A DNA stretch of 64,000 nucleotides, taken from Acestrorhynchus altus (lineage: Eukaryota; Chordata; Actinopteri; Characiformes; Acestrorhynchidae). A program made the position numbers and the translations under genes. The stretch lies in NCBI GenBank assembly GCA_034509495.1, contig CM067515.1:11873103-11937102 (forward strand), read 5' to 3'. Numbering within the stretch: the first letter of the stretch is position 1; each line of letters opens with the position of its first letter. Positions 35,955 through 47,499 of this stretch are shown piece after piece. Under the pieces are notes generated by a model. It was not told the origin of the DNA. It did no database searches and saw only the letters and a list, made by a program, of their open reading frames with translations.

Positions 35955-36552
35955 TCTTCTACACCCTTCTACACTCCTCTACACACCCTTCTATACACCT
36001 CCACACAAACCTATAGTGCTCTGCATTCATGTACACACCTCTACACCCTTCTACATTCCTCTACACCATAATACACCCCCCCACACCAGTCTACACTGCT
36101 CTACATTCATGTACACTCCTCTACACCCTTCTACACCCCACTACACTCCTCCACACCAATCTACATTATATTCATGTGCACCCCTTCTAAATCTCTACAC
36201 CCACATATATTCCTCTACATCCACACCTCACTAAACCCATCTTCACCGCTGTACACCTTTCTACACTCTTATATACCATCTACATTCTCCTGCACCCATC
36301 TGCACTCTACCACACATTTCTACACTCCTCTACATCCACCTACATTCTTCTACACCCTTATACGCTCCTCTACACTCACCTACACTCCTCTACATTTAAA
36401 CCTATATACACTCCTCTAAACCCTTCTACACTCCTCTTCACATTTTTACTCATCTACACTCCTCTAGACCATTCTACACTCCTCTACACTCCTCTACATT
36501 TACACTCATTTACAATCCTCTACACCCGTCAACACTCCTCTGCACTCCTCTG
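35955..36552. repeat. CTACACTCCT-type minisatellite
   Basis: Around 600 bp of short degenerate units of the form CTACACYCHTCTA (about 10-14 bp). The apparent proline/threonine-rich ORFs are its translation. The array resumes at 36915-37005 after a LINE fragment. Confidence 0.85.
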
Positions 36553-36689
36553 TTCAATGTTCACAGAAAATTTCCTTAGTTAGTTATTAGAGGCTAAAAA
36601 ACAGAGACAACTCAAGCATAGATGCTGCCAAAAACAAATGTCAGATTGGAGCCCTTGATACCAAGAAGATTCAGTATAATTATAATCCT

Positions 36690-36914
36690 TTAATGTGTTA
36701 AGTGCTCATGAAAATGATGGGTCTTCAGTCTGTGTTTTAGGACAGTTAATGACTCCGTTGTTCGGATCCCCAGGAGAAGTTTGTTCTACCATTTTGGTGC
36801 CAGGACAGAAAAGATTCTGGATGCTTGTCTTCCTTGCGTCTTGAGGCATGGTGGTTCAAGCTGAGGTCCATTTTTGGCTTTGTAGGCCAGCATCAAGGTT
36901 TTGAATCTGATGCA
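36690..36914 (-). pseudogene. LINE RT C-terminal fragment inside minisatellite
   Basis: The minus strand encodes CIRFKTLMLAYKAKNG, then a PPCLKTQGRQASRIFSVLAP stretch and LTVLKHRLKTHHF, with a stop after APKW. This is the C-terminal end typical of L2/CR1-type reverse transcriptases in fish. Its edge meets the minisatellite directly at about 36914. Confidence 0.7.
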
Positions 36915-37175
36915 TTCTACACCCTTCTACACACCTCTACACCCATCTACACCCCTTTACACCCTTCTACACTCTTCTACATCTATACTCCTCTATACTC
37001 AAGATGTCTTATTTTTTCTACACTTTTCTCTTCTCTTCTCTTCTCTTCTCTTCTCTTCTCTTCTCTTCTCTTCTCTTCTCTTCTCTTCTCTTCTCCTCTC
37101 TTCTTGTCTCTTCTGTTCTGTTCTGTTCTCTTCTCTTCTCTTCTCTTCTCTTCTCTTCTCTTCTCTTCTCTTCTC
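36915..37175. repeat. Minisatellite resumption and (TTCTC)n array
   Basis: CTACAC units at 36915-37005 are followed by about 30 TTCTC pentamers (37025-37175), with a TTGTCTCTTCTGTTCTG-type variant block in the middle (about 37095-37125). ORFs here are repeat translations. Confidence 0.95.
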
Positions 37176-37370
37176 TCTCTGTATACGATCATAGACTACA
37201 GTGCACACACACACATTTGAATATGCACTGTTTTTTGTACTGTATGTATGCCCTGTACATGTGTGTGTGTGTGTGTACGTGTGTGTGTGTGTGTTCGTGT
37301 TCAATGGCCAGTAAGGGATGAAAGAGATACACTGATGCAGACACGTCTAGTTGAGTGAGAATTCAGAATC
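37176..37370. repeat. Short interrupted (TG)n
   Basis: Two brief TG runs near 37259-37293. Otherwise plain. Confidence 0.6.
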
Positions 37371-37640
37371 AGCGACTGCAAGTTTCATTCCTTCATCACA
37401 GAGATTCCCCTTCATTTCTCATCCCTCGCTTTCCATTGCTCGTCTAAAATGCAGACGCTTTAAAAACTCACACTGCATCTTCTCCAATGGGTCAGACGGA
37501 GGAAATGCTTATGAGCTTCCCAATTAATAATTAATGCTCTCTGCTACTTCAAAAGCCTGCTGTGTTCTTCCAGCACATATGGTTTTTATGGTTCAATAAC
37601 ATATAATTTATTAATGCCTCATAATTGTCCCTTTCTTCGT
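37371..37640. other. Candidate conserved non-coding block
   Basis: Non-repetitive sequence with several homeodomain-type cores (CAATTAATAATTAATGC near 37520 and TAATTTATTAATGC near 37605). Resembles vertebrate developmental enhancers in texture only. Confidence 0.25.
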
Positions 37641-38279
37641 TCAATTCATTTCAATTCTCTAAACAGCATTTCCTCCTTTTTTGTACACTACAAACTTTTA
37701 GATGACAATGAGCAGTCTATGCTACCTCACCTTTCCTATAGAAATCTATTCAAGTCAAGTCAAATGTACTCATGTAATTCCTAATTTGTAGATTTGTTTG
37801 ATTATTGTTCTTGCATTGATGTTGGGAATACAATCCATAGCCACTGAAACAAAGCCTAACTTGTGTATTAGTCACTATATTTGGTTATCTTCTCAAAAAG
37901 ATCATTGGTGGCCAGTACAAGACAAGGCATATATGGTAAAAAAATCATTGCTGTCCAAGCAAAGGTCATACTGAACACAAATGTGAAAATTTTAAACAGG
38001 CTCAATATTTCAAACTGTATTTTTGCAGAGTTGAATATTGCAAGTTCAGTACATGTAAGTGACAAATTGTGAACCTCAACCTCAAACCATAACTGTTGTT
38101 TCTCCTGCAAAAAAAGCAGTAACTAAACAGTGGTCAAACAGGCTAATACCAAAATGCCTGTTATGTAACATTTCCAAGTTATTGACAACACACATGGACC
38201 AAGTTTATTGGGGAAAACTGTACAACTCCATCAGCAGAAGCACAAAGCCTTTGTGTATTTGTGGATGACCAGTTATTGT
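37641..38279. other. Intergenic DNA
   Basis: Short ORFs without recognisable motifs. No repeat family identified. Confidence 0.35.
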
Positions 38280-38505
38280 TCTTGACCCATGTTGCAAACT
38301 TGACATGGATTCCACCTTTCTCTCAAGAGAGGTCACTCAGGTGTTCATTCAGTCTCTTTTCATTTCAAGCCTTAATTACTCCAACTCCCTTCTGGCTGGC
38401 CTTCCTATACCCTTGCAACTGGCCCAGAATGCAGCAGCATGACTTATCTTCAGTGTTCCTAAGTCCGGCCATGTAACTCCCCTGCTTGAGTTCCTTGTTG
38501 TCTTC
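38280..38505 (+). pseudogene. LINE RT C-terminal fragment (L2-like)
   Basis: The plus strand reads FISSLNYSNSLLAGLP, then LQLAQNAAA, a TGA stop, then LIFSVPKSGHVTPLLEF. This is the same domain region as the 4.7-kb copy but from a different subfamily. Both sides are truncated. Confidence 0.75.
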
Positions 38506-38699
38506 AAATGCAGACCGATGACTGTTGAGCACGTTCTGATATTTGTATTTGGCAGCATCTAACCTTGAGGTTTCTCTGGAGTATAGTCTCGAATAACTAA
38601 TAGCTAAAAATATTTTCTGAGTGAACAGCAAAGCACCTGCATAAATATCTGGAATTGGGTATTGTACCATGCTTATCTGTTTATCGTTTTTATCTGCTC

Positions 38700-38748
38700 C
38701 ACAGAGTCCTATTTTATTGGCAGTATTTCTCTACAGGCACTAAAAAAG

Positions 38749-38808
<60 letters not shown>

Positions 38809-38900
38809 TTGCACATCTGTGTCAGCAAGGGTTGCAACTTAATGTAGCTGAATGCATTTATTAGTAGACACAACCATTTGGACATACAGTGAATATTGCA
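38700..38900 (+). mobile_element. MITE family A copy split by (TG)n
   Basis: AGAGTCCTATTTTATTGG and CTACAGGCACTA lie left of a (TG)n tract (38750-38805). GAATTTGCACATCTGTGTC, GTAGCTGAATGCATTTATTA and ATTTGGACATACAGTG lie right of it. The order is that of one element, so the microsatellite grew inside the MITE. Confidence 0.75.
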
Positions 38901-40079
38901 CAGCTAAGACTATTTAGTTCTTGTCTTGAAGTCCTTGTCCATCTCTTTAAATGATTATTGAGCTCTTAATTGGACTAAATGTAAAAGCTCTACAGCCTCT
39001 GTAAGATTCCTGAAGATCACAGTTTGCTTCAGCAGTTTTCATATAGCTATTCCAATCCATTTCACTTCCCACAACAGAAACAGTAAACATCTATGCTTTA
39101 GCGTGTCATAAACCAAATGGCGTCACTCAGCCAGTCAATAAACAGCAAGGCCACAATAACGGGATTAGAACTGAGGCTCTGGCTGGAAAAGGGGAGCACC
39201 AAGGTCTTTTGGAGGGATGGCTCAGATGTGGCCTGGATGCTGTAAACACAGATGACTTCATGTGGTAGTAATCATGCTGTCACAAGCTGCTTAGAGAACG
39301 CAGCTGTAGAGTCTCAATTCTGAGCTCATCCAGTTTTCAAGTGGGCATCATTCAACAGTTCAGGGTCTCTCTTGCTAAGCTTCAAGATGGGCAATAGAGA
39401 TAAACAATAAGCAGTCTAGTAAGCCACTTAGGTCATGTAGAACGACCTGTTACTGTTAACCAAATTAGAAATATGTTTAACCAACTTTCTATAATGTTTC
39501 GTTACTAAGCAGAAATCAGGTAAAGCCTGTAGAAGGCTAGTACCAAAAGCCATGAGCCAGACAATATTGCGTAAAGTGAATATGAACTTAATACTTAATA
39601 TTTCTTGTGTTATGTCTATGTATCAGTGTATATGTAACAGTTTGTTATTAATAAGTTACTTCTACAGTTAAAAATAAGAGAAGGGTGCCAACTGTTCTTA
39701 GTGGCAGTACTCTCTCTCTCTGTGTGCAGTAATTTGTAGTGTGATAAACAAATCAATACACAGTTTGATTTAAGCATTTTCTGGGCTGGTGTCCCATAAG
39801 TGGAGCTTAGCTTTAGTCTGATGGCACTGTTCTACGTGTCTGCTTTTCTTTAGTGCATTCTGTCAAAGCAGATTTCAGCAGCTTGCCAAGGTGTTTCCTT
39901 CACCGTACAGCATCCTGTGTGAGTCACACGTCCAAACACACACTCTTAGACACTCTCAGACATTTGTCTTTGCCGGGACCATTACTGGCAGACAGATGTA
40001 AATGTGTTAGAGGGGGCTTTCAAGACCTCAATGGACCAAACGTGAGACAAAACCGGTAATGGAGTCTCAGTCTCTCAAA
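38901..40079. other. Intergenic DNA
   Basis: Complex sequence around 39040-39320. No gene or repeat recognised. Confidence 0.35.
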
Positions 40080-40107
40080 CACACACACACAGACACACAG
40101 ACACACA

Positions 40108-40169
<62 letters not shown>
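40080..40169. repeat. (CA)n microsatellite
   Basis: CA repeat with three CAGA interruptions near its left end. Confidence 0.95.
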
Positions 40170-40351
40170 AATTCTATTTTCAAAGAGAAGGCAACAGGTT
40201 GACACAAAGCACAGCTGGCCAAGTTCTCACTGACAACCTCCCATCTCCCCCCACCCCCTCTGTCTGTCTCATCTCCCCTTAGCCCCACTGCTGCATAGCC
40301 TCGCTCCAGGTATGAGAGGCAGGAATGTTTATGAGGACATTTTCAGCCTAT

Positions 40352-40398
40352 AAATGAATGAATGAATGAATGAATGAATGAATGAATGAATAAATAAA
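40352..40398. repeat. (AATG)n tract
   Basis: About ten AATG units. Confidence 0.9.
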
Positions 40399-40454
40399 AA
40401 CGATATTTAAATAATCATAGTTGCAATCAGCTTAGTCTTTGTAATAATTCAAAA

Positions 40455-40581
40455 TAATTCCAATAATAACAATAATAATAATAATAATAATAACAATAAT
40501 AATAATAATACATTTAGTGATACTTGTATATACTACAATTAAGTAATCATAGTTGCAATCAGCATTGTACTACTAGTGTTT

Positions 40582-40633
<52 letters not shown>

Positions 40634-40655
40634 TAATAATAATAATAAAAATAAT
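40455..40655. repeat. Two (AAT)n arrays within a duplicated segment
   Basis: AAT repeats at about 40455-40510 and 40583-40655. The flank AATCATAGTTGCAATCAGC precedes each (about 40413 and 40545), so a segment ending in the trimer array was duplicated. Confidence 0.9.
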
Positions 40656-41470
40656 GGTAGTGATACACTACCACTATATATAAACAGTACATACACTTTC
40701 AGGTTTTACTTTTCATATCTATTTAATTTTTTATCTATTGGTAGACACAAAAAATTAGTGAATACTAGCTACTAATGAATACTAATAAGGAAAACTAAAT
40801 GAATAGCAAACATTACTGAATTCTCAAAAATATTACAGAGAAAATATTATCCTTTGATTGAAAACTGTACCACTTTGTATCATACTACTGAACTTCCAAT
40901 AATGAACAGGTCACAGTTTGTACACTTAACCTAAATAATCTGTTCATTTTCTTTTAAATACTGAGGGAATCAATTTCCACATTTTTAACTCACATGCTAA
41001 CAGTTAAATAGTTGAAATGTTAACAATCCCGGTCCAGGAGTGCTGGACTTCTCTGCTCTACACCTGGCGATTAACAGATGAGCTGCATCACTCCAGGATT
41101 GGACTCCCCACAGCTGATTTAAATAATCCTTAGGTAGGATCTAAACACTGTCCTCAGTCATCAGTGTGAGAGTGTATTCTGGAAAAGATGTGGACCAATT
41201 ACTGATTGAGTGTTTTGTTTGTTTGTTTTATTAGTCACAGCCCCAGCACTAAAGTAAGGAATCAAAATATGTGTGGGGTAAGTAAACAAATGAATAGATG
41301 AGATTTTTCTCTAAACCACTCCTTTAAACTCAGTGTGAAAATAAAGAGGCCTTTAGATATGTTGACAAAGGAGGGTCAGATATTTGCGGCTGGTCGCAGC
41401 TAGCAGTGTTTGTTGGGGAGTTAGGTTTAGAGGTTTGGTGCATGTTTTGAGGGTCAGGATGTACATTTCA
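40656..41470. other. Intergenic DNA
   Basis: 41028-41150 (CCGGTCCAGGAGTGCTGGAC onward) resembles a dispersed fish repeat, without clear ends. No gene. Confidence 0.3.
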
Positions 41471-41471
41471 T

Positions 41472-41550
<79 letters not shown>

Positions 41551-41648
41551 CTCTGAAGAAGACAGAGAGGAGAGTAAAGGATCACTGGCAGAGAAAGGCC
41601 AGCGTCCTCAGTGAGGAGAATGAAGAGGAGTCTAATCTAATTTAGCTG

Positions 41649-41717
<69 letters not shown>
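41472..41717. repeat. Two (TG)n microsatellites
   Basis: (TG)n at 41472-41548 and 41651-41717, separated by about 100 bp of plain sequence. Confidence 0.95.
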
Positions 41718-41718
<1 letters not shown>

Positions 41719-41930
41719 CCATGGTGTGAGTGCACTGTGGGAATAGTAAGGGAAGGTCCTGTGGATGAATGGACTCTCCTGAGCCAAAACCAGTGGGGTG
41801 TCCCCATATCCCCTTTATTCTATCCACTCTCTGTCTGTCTCTTTCTCTCCACCCCCTTTCCTCTTTAGACACCACTGATTCCAGCCCTGCTACTCAAAGA
41901 TGGATTAGTGAAGAGAGATAGAGAAGGGGA

Positions 41931-41935
<5 letters not shown>

Positions 41936-41987
<52 letters not shown>
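41936..41987. repeat. (GA)n tract
   Basis: About 26 GA units with one AAAG interruption. Confidence 0.95.
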
Positions 41988-42829
41988 TCAAGTGCCCTTA
42001 CAAGGACCTTGGGTAATTTTCAATCACTTCATTATCTCCAAGGGACACACAAGTGATCTATTTGTTTCATTCATTGCTAGAGCCTTCACCTCTGTCCTCG
42101 CCACACACTACACACACTGTAATCACACAATCGCTACAATGTAATGCTTCGCAAACAATCTTAAAACCTTTACATTTTTACGTCAGCCGACCCTCACTAA
42201 GCTTGTCAAACAACAGTGGCAAATTGAGACTACTAGGACTACTGTTTTTTGGCTGTTCTCAATGAATATTATAGCATTGCAATTTGCCCACTCATGGAAG
42301 CCAAAGTCAAAGCTGGAACAATAATGAAGTACTAAAACAACTGTGACATGAATTTAGTGTTGCTGAAACTGGAGGGCATCTCATCACCTACAGACTGCCA
42401 ATTATGGGAATGCAGGCTTCAACAGAAACCTGAAGCTTTTCCTGTGCCAGTGTTTGCATAAGGGAAGCTCAAACTGCCCTACTGTGAAACAAGAGCCAAA
42501 GGAGAAGTTCGAATTAGAGTTACCATCTCTTCTCTCCATTGCCCTCAACAACAAACTGCTGAACCAAACTGGAGCAAAACACACATCAAAAGTGCTAGCA
42601 ATTTTGGAGGAGGCCATTAGCCAGTGTGTGGCACTAGTGATTTTAGACAAGAGTTGTTTACAGCACACTAACGCTGTGGTAGCAATGTTGGAGCAGGGCA
42701 GTCGTCAGCATGCCATATTGCACTAGTGAATTTAGATAAGCACCCTAGTCTGTGCACCAACACTGCAGTAGTAGTGAAGGCTGCTTGCCAGCTAATGAAT
42801 CTAATGAATGTTATCAATCTAATACTACC
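41988..42829. other. Intergenic DNA with unassigned ORFs
   Basis: Overlapping plus (42454-42726) and minus (42402-42668) ORFs without recognised motif. Internal near-repeats such as GCACTAGTGATTTTAGAC (42631) and GCACTAGTGAATTTAGAT (42721) suggest a non-coding tandem repeat of about 90 bp. Confidence 0.35.
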
Positions 42830-43290
42830 CTAAAATGACCTCACATCATCTTTTTCCCAGGTGGATGCCTGTGTGTTCTCAGTGTCCTTTTGGAAATCCA
42901 GTATATGGCCACCATACTTTATATCCCATTGGCTGTTGAAAATTGCTTGGAGCTGGTTGTCCTTGATGTGAAGATCTTCTAGACATGTTTCTTGTACTCT
43001 GCATTCAAACAGAGCTTTGATTGATATAAAGTTCCAGCCAAAGCCTTGCTCAAAAGAACTGACCACAGGCTGTAGTTTGTACTTAGTTTGGGCAGATGCT
43101 TTGACTGACCAGAAGATTGTGGCAGAAGTGATGGCATTTCCAGTAGTGGCCTTGCAGGTGTGTATCAAGGCGGTCTGGATGTCGCTCAGTTTTGTTCAGA
43201 CCGAGCTGTGAGAACATTTGTCTGTGTGCTTTCTTCCTGATGGGCACAAGTACACAGGGAAAGGCCAAGGAGTTCTGACCATCCATGGTG
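42830..43290 (-). other. Unassigned minus-strand open frames
   Basis: Two overlapping minus-strand frames, 43083-43286 and 42830-43168, have balanced composition with no low-complexity bias. Residue patterns include FECRVQETCLEDLHIKD and QWDIKYGGHILDFQKD. I recognise no family. They could be a decayed exon, a transposon-derived frame or chance. No splice structure was established. Confidence 0.25.
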
Positions 43291-43740
43291 GAAGTAACTG
43301 TTTCATCCTCAAGACCTGAGCACCAGCAGTGCCTTTAAAGTCTGATGAAAGAGAAAGAGAGCGCAGATTAAAAGGAAGACCTTTCCTTTAAGCTGTGAGT
43401 GTTAAGCAGCCTTCACTTCCGCTCTTATGACTAAGGTAAGACAATCTAAAGGTTCACTGAAAGGCATTTTGAAAGCACTACAATGAGGTGTAAAAGGTGC
43501 CATATAAAATGCATTTATTGAACATTTTGACTTGTTAACAGTTTTTTACGCCTATTAACAAACTGATTGTTGTGTCGTGGCCACCTGCGTTACCTTCAGA
43601 GCTTCCTGTAGTAGTCCTTTCTCCCTTGGCTGTTCAGACCTTTAGGATCTTAGTCATCTCCAAGTAGCCACTGCATTTAGCTTCAAAATGCTTTCACTGA
43701 TGGGTGTGAGAATTTGATTGTTTTTAGCAACAAAAGTGTA
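43291..43740. other. Intergenic DNA
   Basis: Nothing recognised. Confidence 0.3.
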
Positions 43741-43744
43741 AGTG

Positions 43745-43885
43745 AGGCCAGTATGTTGGACGATAACTACCCATTCCATCCACCACACCAACCCACCTCC
43801 CCAACTTATTCCAGGAGTATTGCACAGAGCGCCATACCATCATTCTAGAGAGCACAGTTCCACTGCTCCACAGTTCAGTAATAAT
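43745..43885 (+). mobile_element. MITE family A fragment
   Basis: CCAGTATGTTGGACGAT, the CCACCCCAACC-like stretch and GAGAGCACAGTTCCACTGCT followed by CCACAGTTCA match the middle of the 6.2-kb copy. Ends are missing. Confidence 0.55.
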
Positions 43886-44237
43886 GCTCATACTTTTAAA
43901 GCTTATATTAGATGAGTACCCCTCAAATATGATATGAAAGCACTGGTTAACTGTACATATTCTATATAGAGGGAAAACCGTGTTAAATTTTGGCTGAACT
44001 GCCGCTTTACTTTGGAGGAAAAAACTGGGTTTGTTGCGTATGGCTATAAACACTTCAAATGTCTGGGTTCAAGAAGAGTTCTGGGCAGGCTAGGACGTCT
44101 CATTTGTGCCCTTAATAGTTTTAATGTGGCGATTTTTGTAGTTGCCTCAATCCATTTTGAACAAATTACACATGCAGAAATGGAGGGCACTTTTGGAAGC
44201 GTTTATTCTCAGGTCAAAAAGAGAGCTACAAAGAGAG

Positions 44238-44243
<6 letters not shown>

Positions 44244-44317
<74 letters not shown>
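44244..44317. repeat. (GA)n tract
   Basis: GA repeat with AAG and GGA interruptions. ORFs here are low complexity. Confidence 0.95.
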
Positions 44318-44318
<1 letters not shown>

Positions 44319-44501
44319 CTGGGCAGTTAGAGGGAGCTAGAAGATGAAAATCCTCCAGAAAACTTTTCCTCAAAGCTCATTGTGAGAGAGAAGGCGATCC
44401 GTACAGCAGCAAATTGAGATCAAAGCCAAATTAAAGCTGACTCGTTCAAAGGCAGATAAAACTGAGTGAGCCTGAAGCGATATTTTCTCCATTGATTTCT
44501 C

Positions 44502-44506
<5 letters not shown>

Positions 44507-44547
<41 letters not shown>
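44507..44547. repeat. (CT)n tract
   Basis: About 20 CT units. Confidence 0.95.
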
Positions 44548-44550
<3 letters not shown>

Positions 44551-44679
44551 TTCATTCCAGCTACTTCTTCTACTTCCTTGGGACTTCTTCTAAGAGACAC
44601 AAGTGGGTCCTGCAGTTTGAGAGGATTGGATGAAATGAGGCAATCGAATCATCCATGCTATACAATCTAATTTAGTTCA

Positions 44680-44830
44680 ATTCAATTCCATTATGTTCAA
44701 CTCAGTTCAGTTCAGCTCTGTAAAATGGATCTTTAAGTTGAGTTTGGCTTCATCCAATCCAATTTGGTTATCATTTCAGTTCAGCCCAGTAAAAGTGCAT
44801 CTTTTAGTTGACTTCAGTTCATTTAGAATA
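44680..44830. repeat. TTCAGTTCAG / CAATTC short degenerate repeats
   Basis: Repeated variants of AGTTCAATTC, CAGTTCAG and TTTAGTTGA suggest a very degraded short tandem repeat. Confidence 0.35.
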
Positions 44831-44864
44831 AATTAGCCCAAAAGTCCATATTTCAAGTTCTCCA

Positions 44865-45010
44865 AATGAAGGACAACCAGTGACTTGGTGACAGGGTCAC
44901 AGATGCTCAGGGAATGTTTATGGAGGTTCCACCTCACAATTGACAGGATCTGCTCTTCATATTAGTCTTGGTGCCAGATACCGAAGGACACCTCCAGAGG
45001 TCTTGTGGAG
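44865..45010 (+). mobile_element. Family B element fragment
   Basis: GGACAACCAGTGACTTGG, GGTGACAGGGTCAC and TCTTGGTGCCAGATACCG followed by ACACCTCCAGAGGTCTTGTG match the right half of the 17.7-18.4 kb element. Confidence 0.6.
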
Positions 45011-45040
45011 TCTATAATTATTCAGTCTATATAATTATTC

Positions 45041-45068
45041 ATCCAGTTGAATTATAATTCAACTGGAT
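45041..45068. repeat. Perfect 28-bp palindrome
   Basis: ATCCAGTTGAATTA followed immediately by its exact reverse complement, with no spacer. Confidence 0.95.
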
Positions 45069-45074
45069 TGCACA

Positions 45075-45450
45075 TTGTTCCAGAAGTCCTGTTCTTGGTC
45101 TTGGTGTTCTCTGGCAAACTTTACTCTTGACCTGGTGTTTTTTTTTTTGTTTGTTGTTTTTTTACATGGGTTGTATCCTTTCACACCTCCCATGAAAATC
45201 CCTTGAAAATTGTTTGGTCTCTTTCTGATGGTAGATGCTGCACTTTGACATCAACTATGGCATGAGTTACCTGTAGGTCCCGTAATGACATGTTAGGATT
45301 GTTGGAGACTTGTTAAGACATCTTGTGGTCTGATAAAGGCCTCACCTGGCCCTTTGGCAGTTCTCTACTTGTAAATTATTTTCTGGACAGTGGAACAGCT
45401 TAATTCTAATTGTTTTGAGATTTTTTTAAATCCCTTCCCTGACTTATCTC
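45075..45450 (-). mobile_element. DNA transposon remnant, probably Tc1-type
   Basis: TTCTCTGGCAAACTTTAC, TCTCTTTCTGATGGTAGATG, CACTTTGACATCAAC, ACATCTTGTGGTCTGAT and GGACAGTGGAACAGC follow an order I recall from the antisense of a fish transposase. No open frame remains. Confidence 0.4.
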
Positions 45451-46187
45451 TCTATCTACACAACCTTTCTATCTGATGTAGAATATCTCAAACCAGAACG
45501 GAACCACCACCAGTGCCTCAGTGCCTTGTTGACAACTGCTGGTTTATTGGGTCTGCACCACACACAAACCCTACCATGGTTCTTCTATGGAGTTATTTAT
45601 AGAACCCATTGTGGCATATTTATTTTGTAGTTAACAAATGCATATTACTAATTGATGAATACATAATAATATATGGTGTATAAATGAATAGAACATGTAG
45701 GGTTAGAGAGGTTATACAAATACATCTCTTTATATAATGTCTGTATGAGGCTCTATATATCTGTATAGATATATCTGTCTCTAAAATGTGTAATTCATCC
45801 ATGATGGACACAGACAGCAGTGTCCTGTTAACACTGCCTTTCACTCCATCTGCAAAACAGTGGCTATTATGATGATAGGGTTCAAAGCCCTGGCTAATCC
45901 ACGGATGCTTTGCTATAATTGGCAGATAGTGTTTGTAAGCTGAAGAGAGGAGACAGGCGCTGTGGGCGTTTGCATGGATCTGCCTGCTCTTGGCGAACGC
46001 AGAAGCGTTTTCTGAGGAACAGTATGGGCTAAGACACGGAGGTGCTCGCTTTTTTTCTTTTTTTCCTCAGATGCTGTCTTTCACCCGGAAGGCTCGCTAC
46101 CCCTTTCATGAAGCCATTATTGGAGAGTCTCTCTCTCTGAAGTTGTGTTTGGATTAGCCAGGACAGAGGAGTTGCCCCCCCATCCCA

Positions 46188-46189
<2 letters not shown>
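45451..46189. other. Intergenic DNA
   Basis: Nothing recognised. Minus-strand ORF 45620-45844 lacks motifs. Confidence 0.3.
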
Positions 46190-46220
<31 letters not shown>

Positions 46221-46306
46221 GCCACTCAGTGTCCAAAAACCAGTGTCCACTGAAATGAGACAAATCTGTTTAAAGAGAAAGTAAAAGAAGAAGAGAGGAG
46301 TGACAC

Positions 46307-46362
<56 letters not shown>

Positions 46363-46525
46363 TAAAAAAGAAAAAAGTTAGTTAGAGAGAAAGAAGATGC
46401 AAGAGAGAAAGTGAGAGCAATAGTGACAGAAAGTGACAGAGAAAGCGAGAGATAGAGAGAATGTAAGAGAAAGAGTAGTTATGAGACAAAGAGTGAGAGA
46501 GTGAAGGGAATCAAGACTAAAAGCA

Positions 46526-46573
<48 letters not shown>

Positions 46574-46814
46574 AGTAAGCACTAAAGGAAAAGTGAGAGT
46601 GAGAGCGGAAGAAAGAGAGAAGTAGGAAGTAGGAAGTAATCAAATTAAAGAGTAATAATAAGACACAATATTATCAGCTGATACTGGTGAAAGCCAAACA
46701 ACTAATCAAAGTGAAAAACCTGGAAGGTCTGAATTCCAAAGCTTTATTCTGCATCGATATGTAATGCTTGTAGTGTCTCATAGCCACACACACACACACA
46801 CACACGCACACACA

Positions 46815-46847
<33 letters not shown>

Positions 46848-46850
46848 GAA
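46190..46850. repeat. Purine-rich stretch with (CA)n and (GA)n
   Basis: (CA)n at 46190-46213 and 46787-46846, (GA)n at 46311-46358 and 46533-46569, with GAGA-rich DNA between. Confidence 0.9.
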
Positions 46851-46958
46851 TGTTTCCAGGATTTAACACCTGGCTAAGTTAAAAGGAGCAGAAGGAAAAT
46901 GCCTTTTAATCTGCCTCAGATATAGTTTCATAGCTGAGAGCGCTTACCTCATCTCTGT

Positions 46959-47080
<122 letters not shown>

Positions 47081-47264
47081 CTACTGTACCTTTGCACATT
47101 CCTCTGGATCTCATATCAAAACACCCTGAAATCACCTTTACTCACGCTTACACACTCTCACACACACATACCGCCATGCAAGAAAGAGCTTGCGGCCCAT
47201 TCCTGAGGTCAGAGATGTACCGGATAGATCACTGGCTCTGACACCTTAGAGAGGCTGTGCTATT

Positions 47265-47447
47265 CAAGCTATTTGGCAGCATGGTTGCTTCGTGGTTAGC
47301 ATGTTCACCACCCACAACTGGGGTCTAAGGTTCAAGGCTCTAACTGGGAGTTCCATTTTCTCCCCGTGTCGGTGTGAGTTTTCTTTTGGGACTCTGATTT
47401 CTACAGTCCAAAAAAATTGTCATTAGTTGGTTACTCTAAATTTCCCT

Positions 47448-47495
<48 letters not shown>
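47265..47495 (+). mobile_element. tRNA-SINE-like element ending in (TG)n
   Basis: GGCAGCATGGTTGCTTCGTG and GTGGTTAGCATGTTC (A-box-like), GGTTCAAGGCTC (B-box-like), then TTCTCCCCGTGTCGGTGTG, CTACAGTCCAAA and TTACTCTAAATTTCCC in the order of a common fish SINE-like repeat. A (TG)n tract follows (47451-47495). Confidence 0.6.

Positions 47496-47499
<4 letters not shown>

Noticed and set aside
35955..36552. CRISPR-like array (short repeated units)
   Set aside because: Units are contiguous and diverged with no unique spacers, in a vertebrate genome. It is a minisatellite.
47265..47350. Functional tRNA gene
   Set aside because: A- and B-box-like words are present, but no cloverleaf with a clear anticodon stem could be drawn, and the order matches a SINE-like repeat present twice more in the window.
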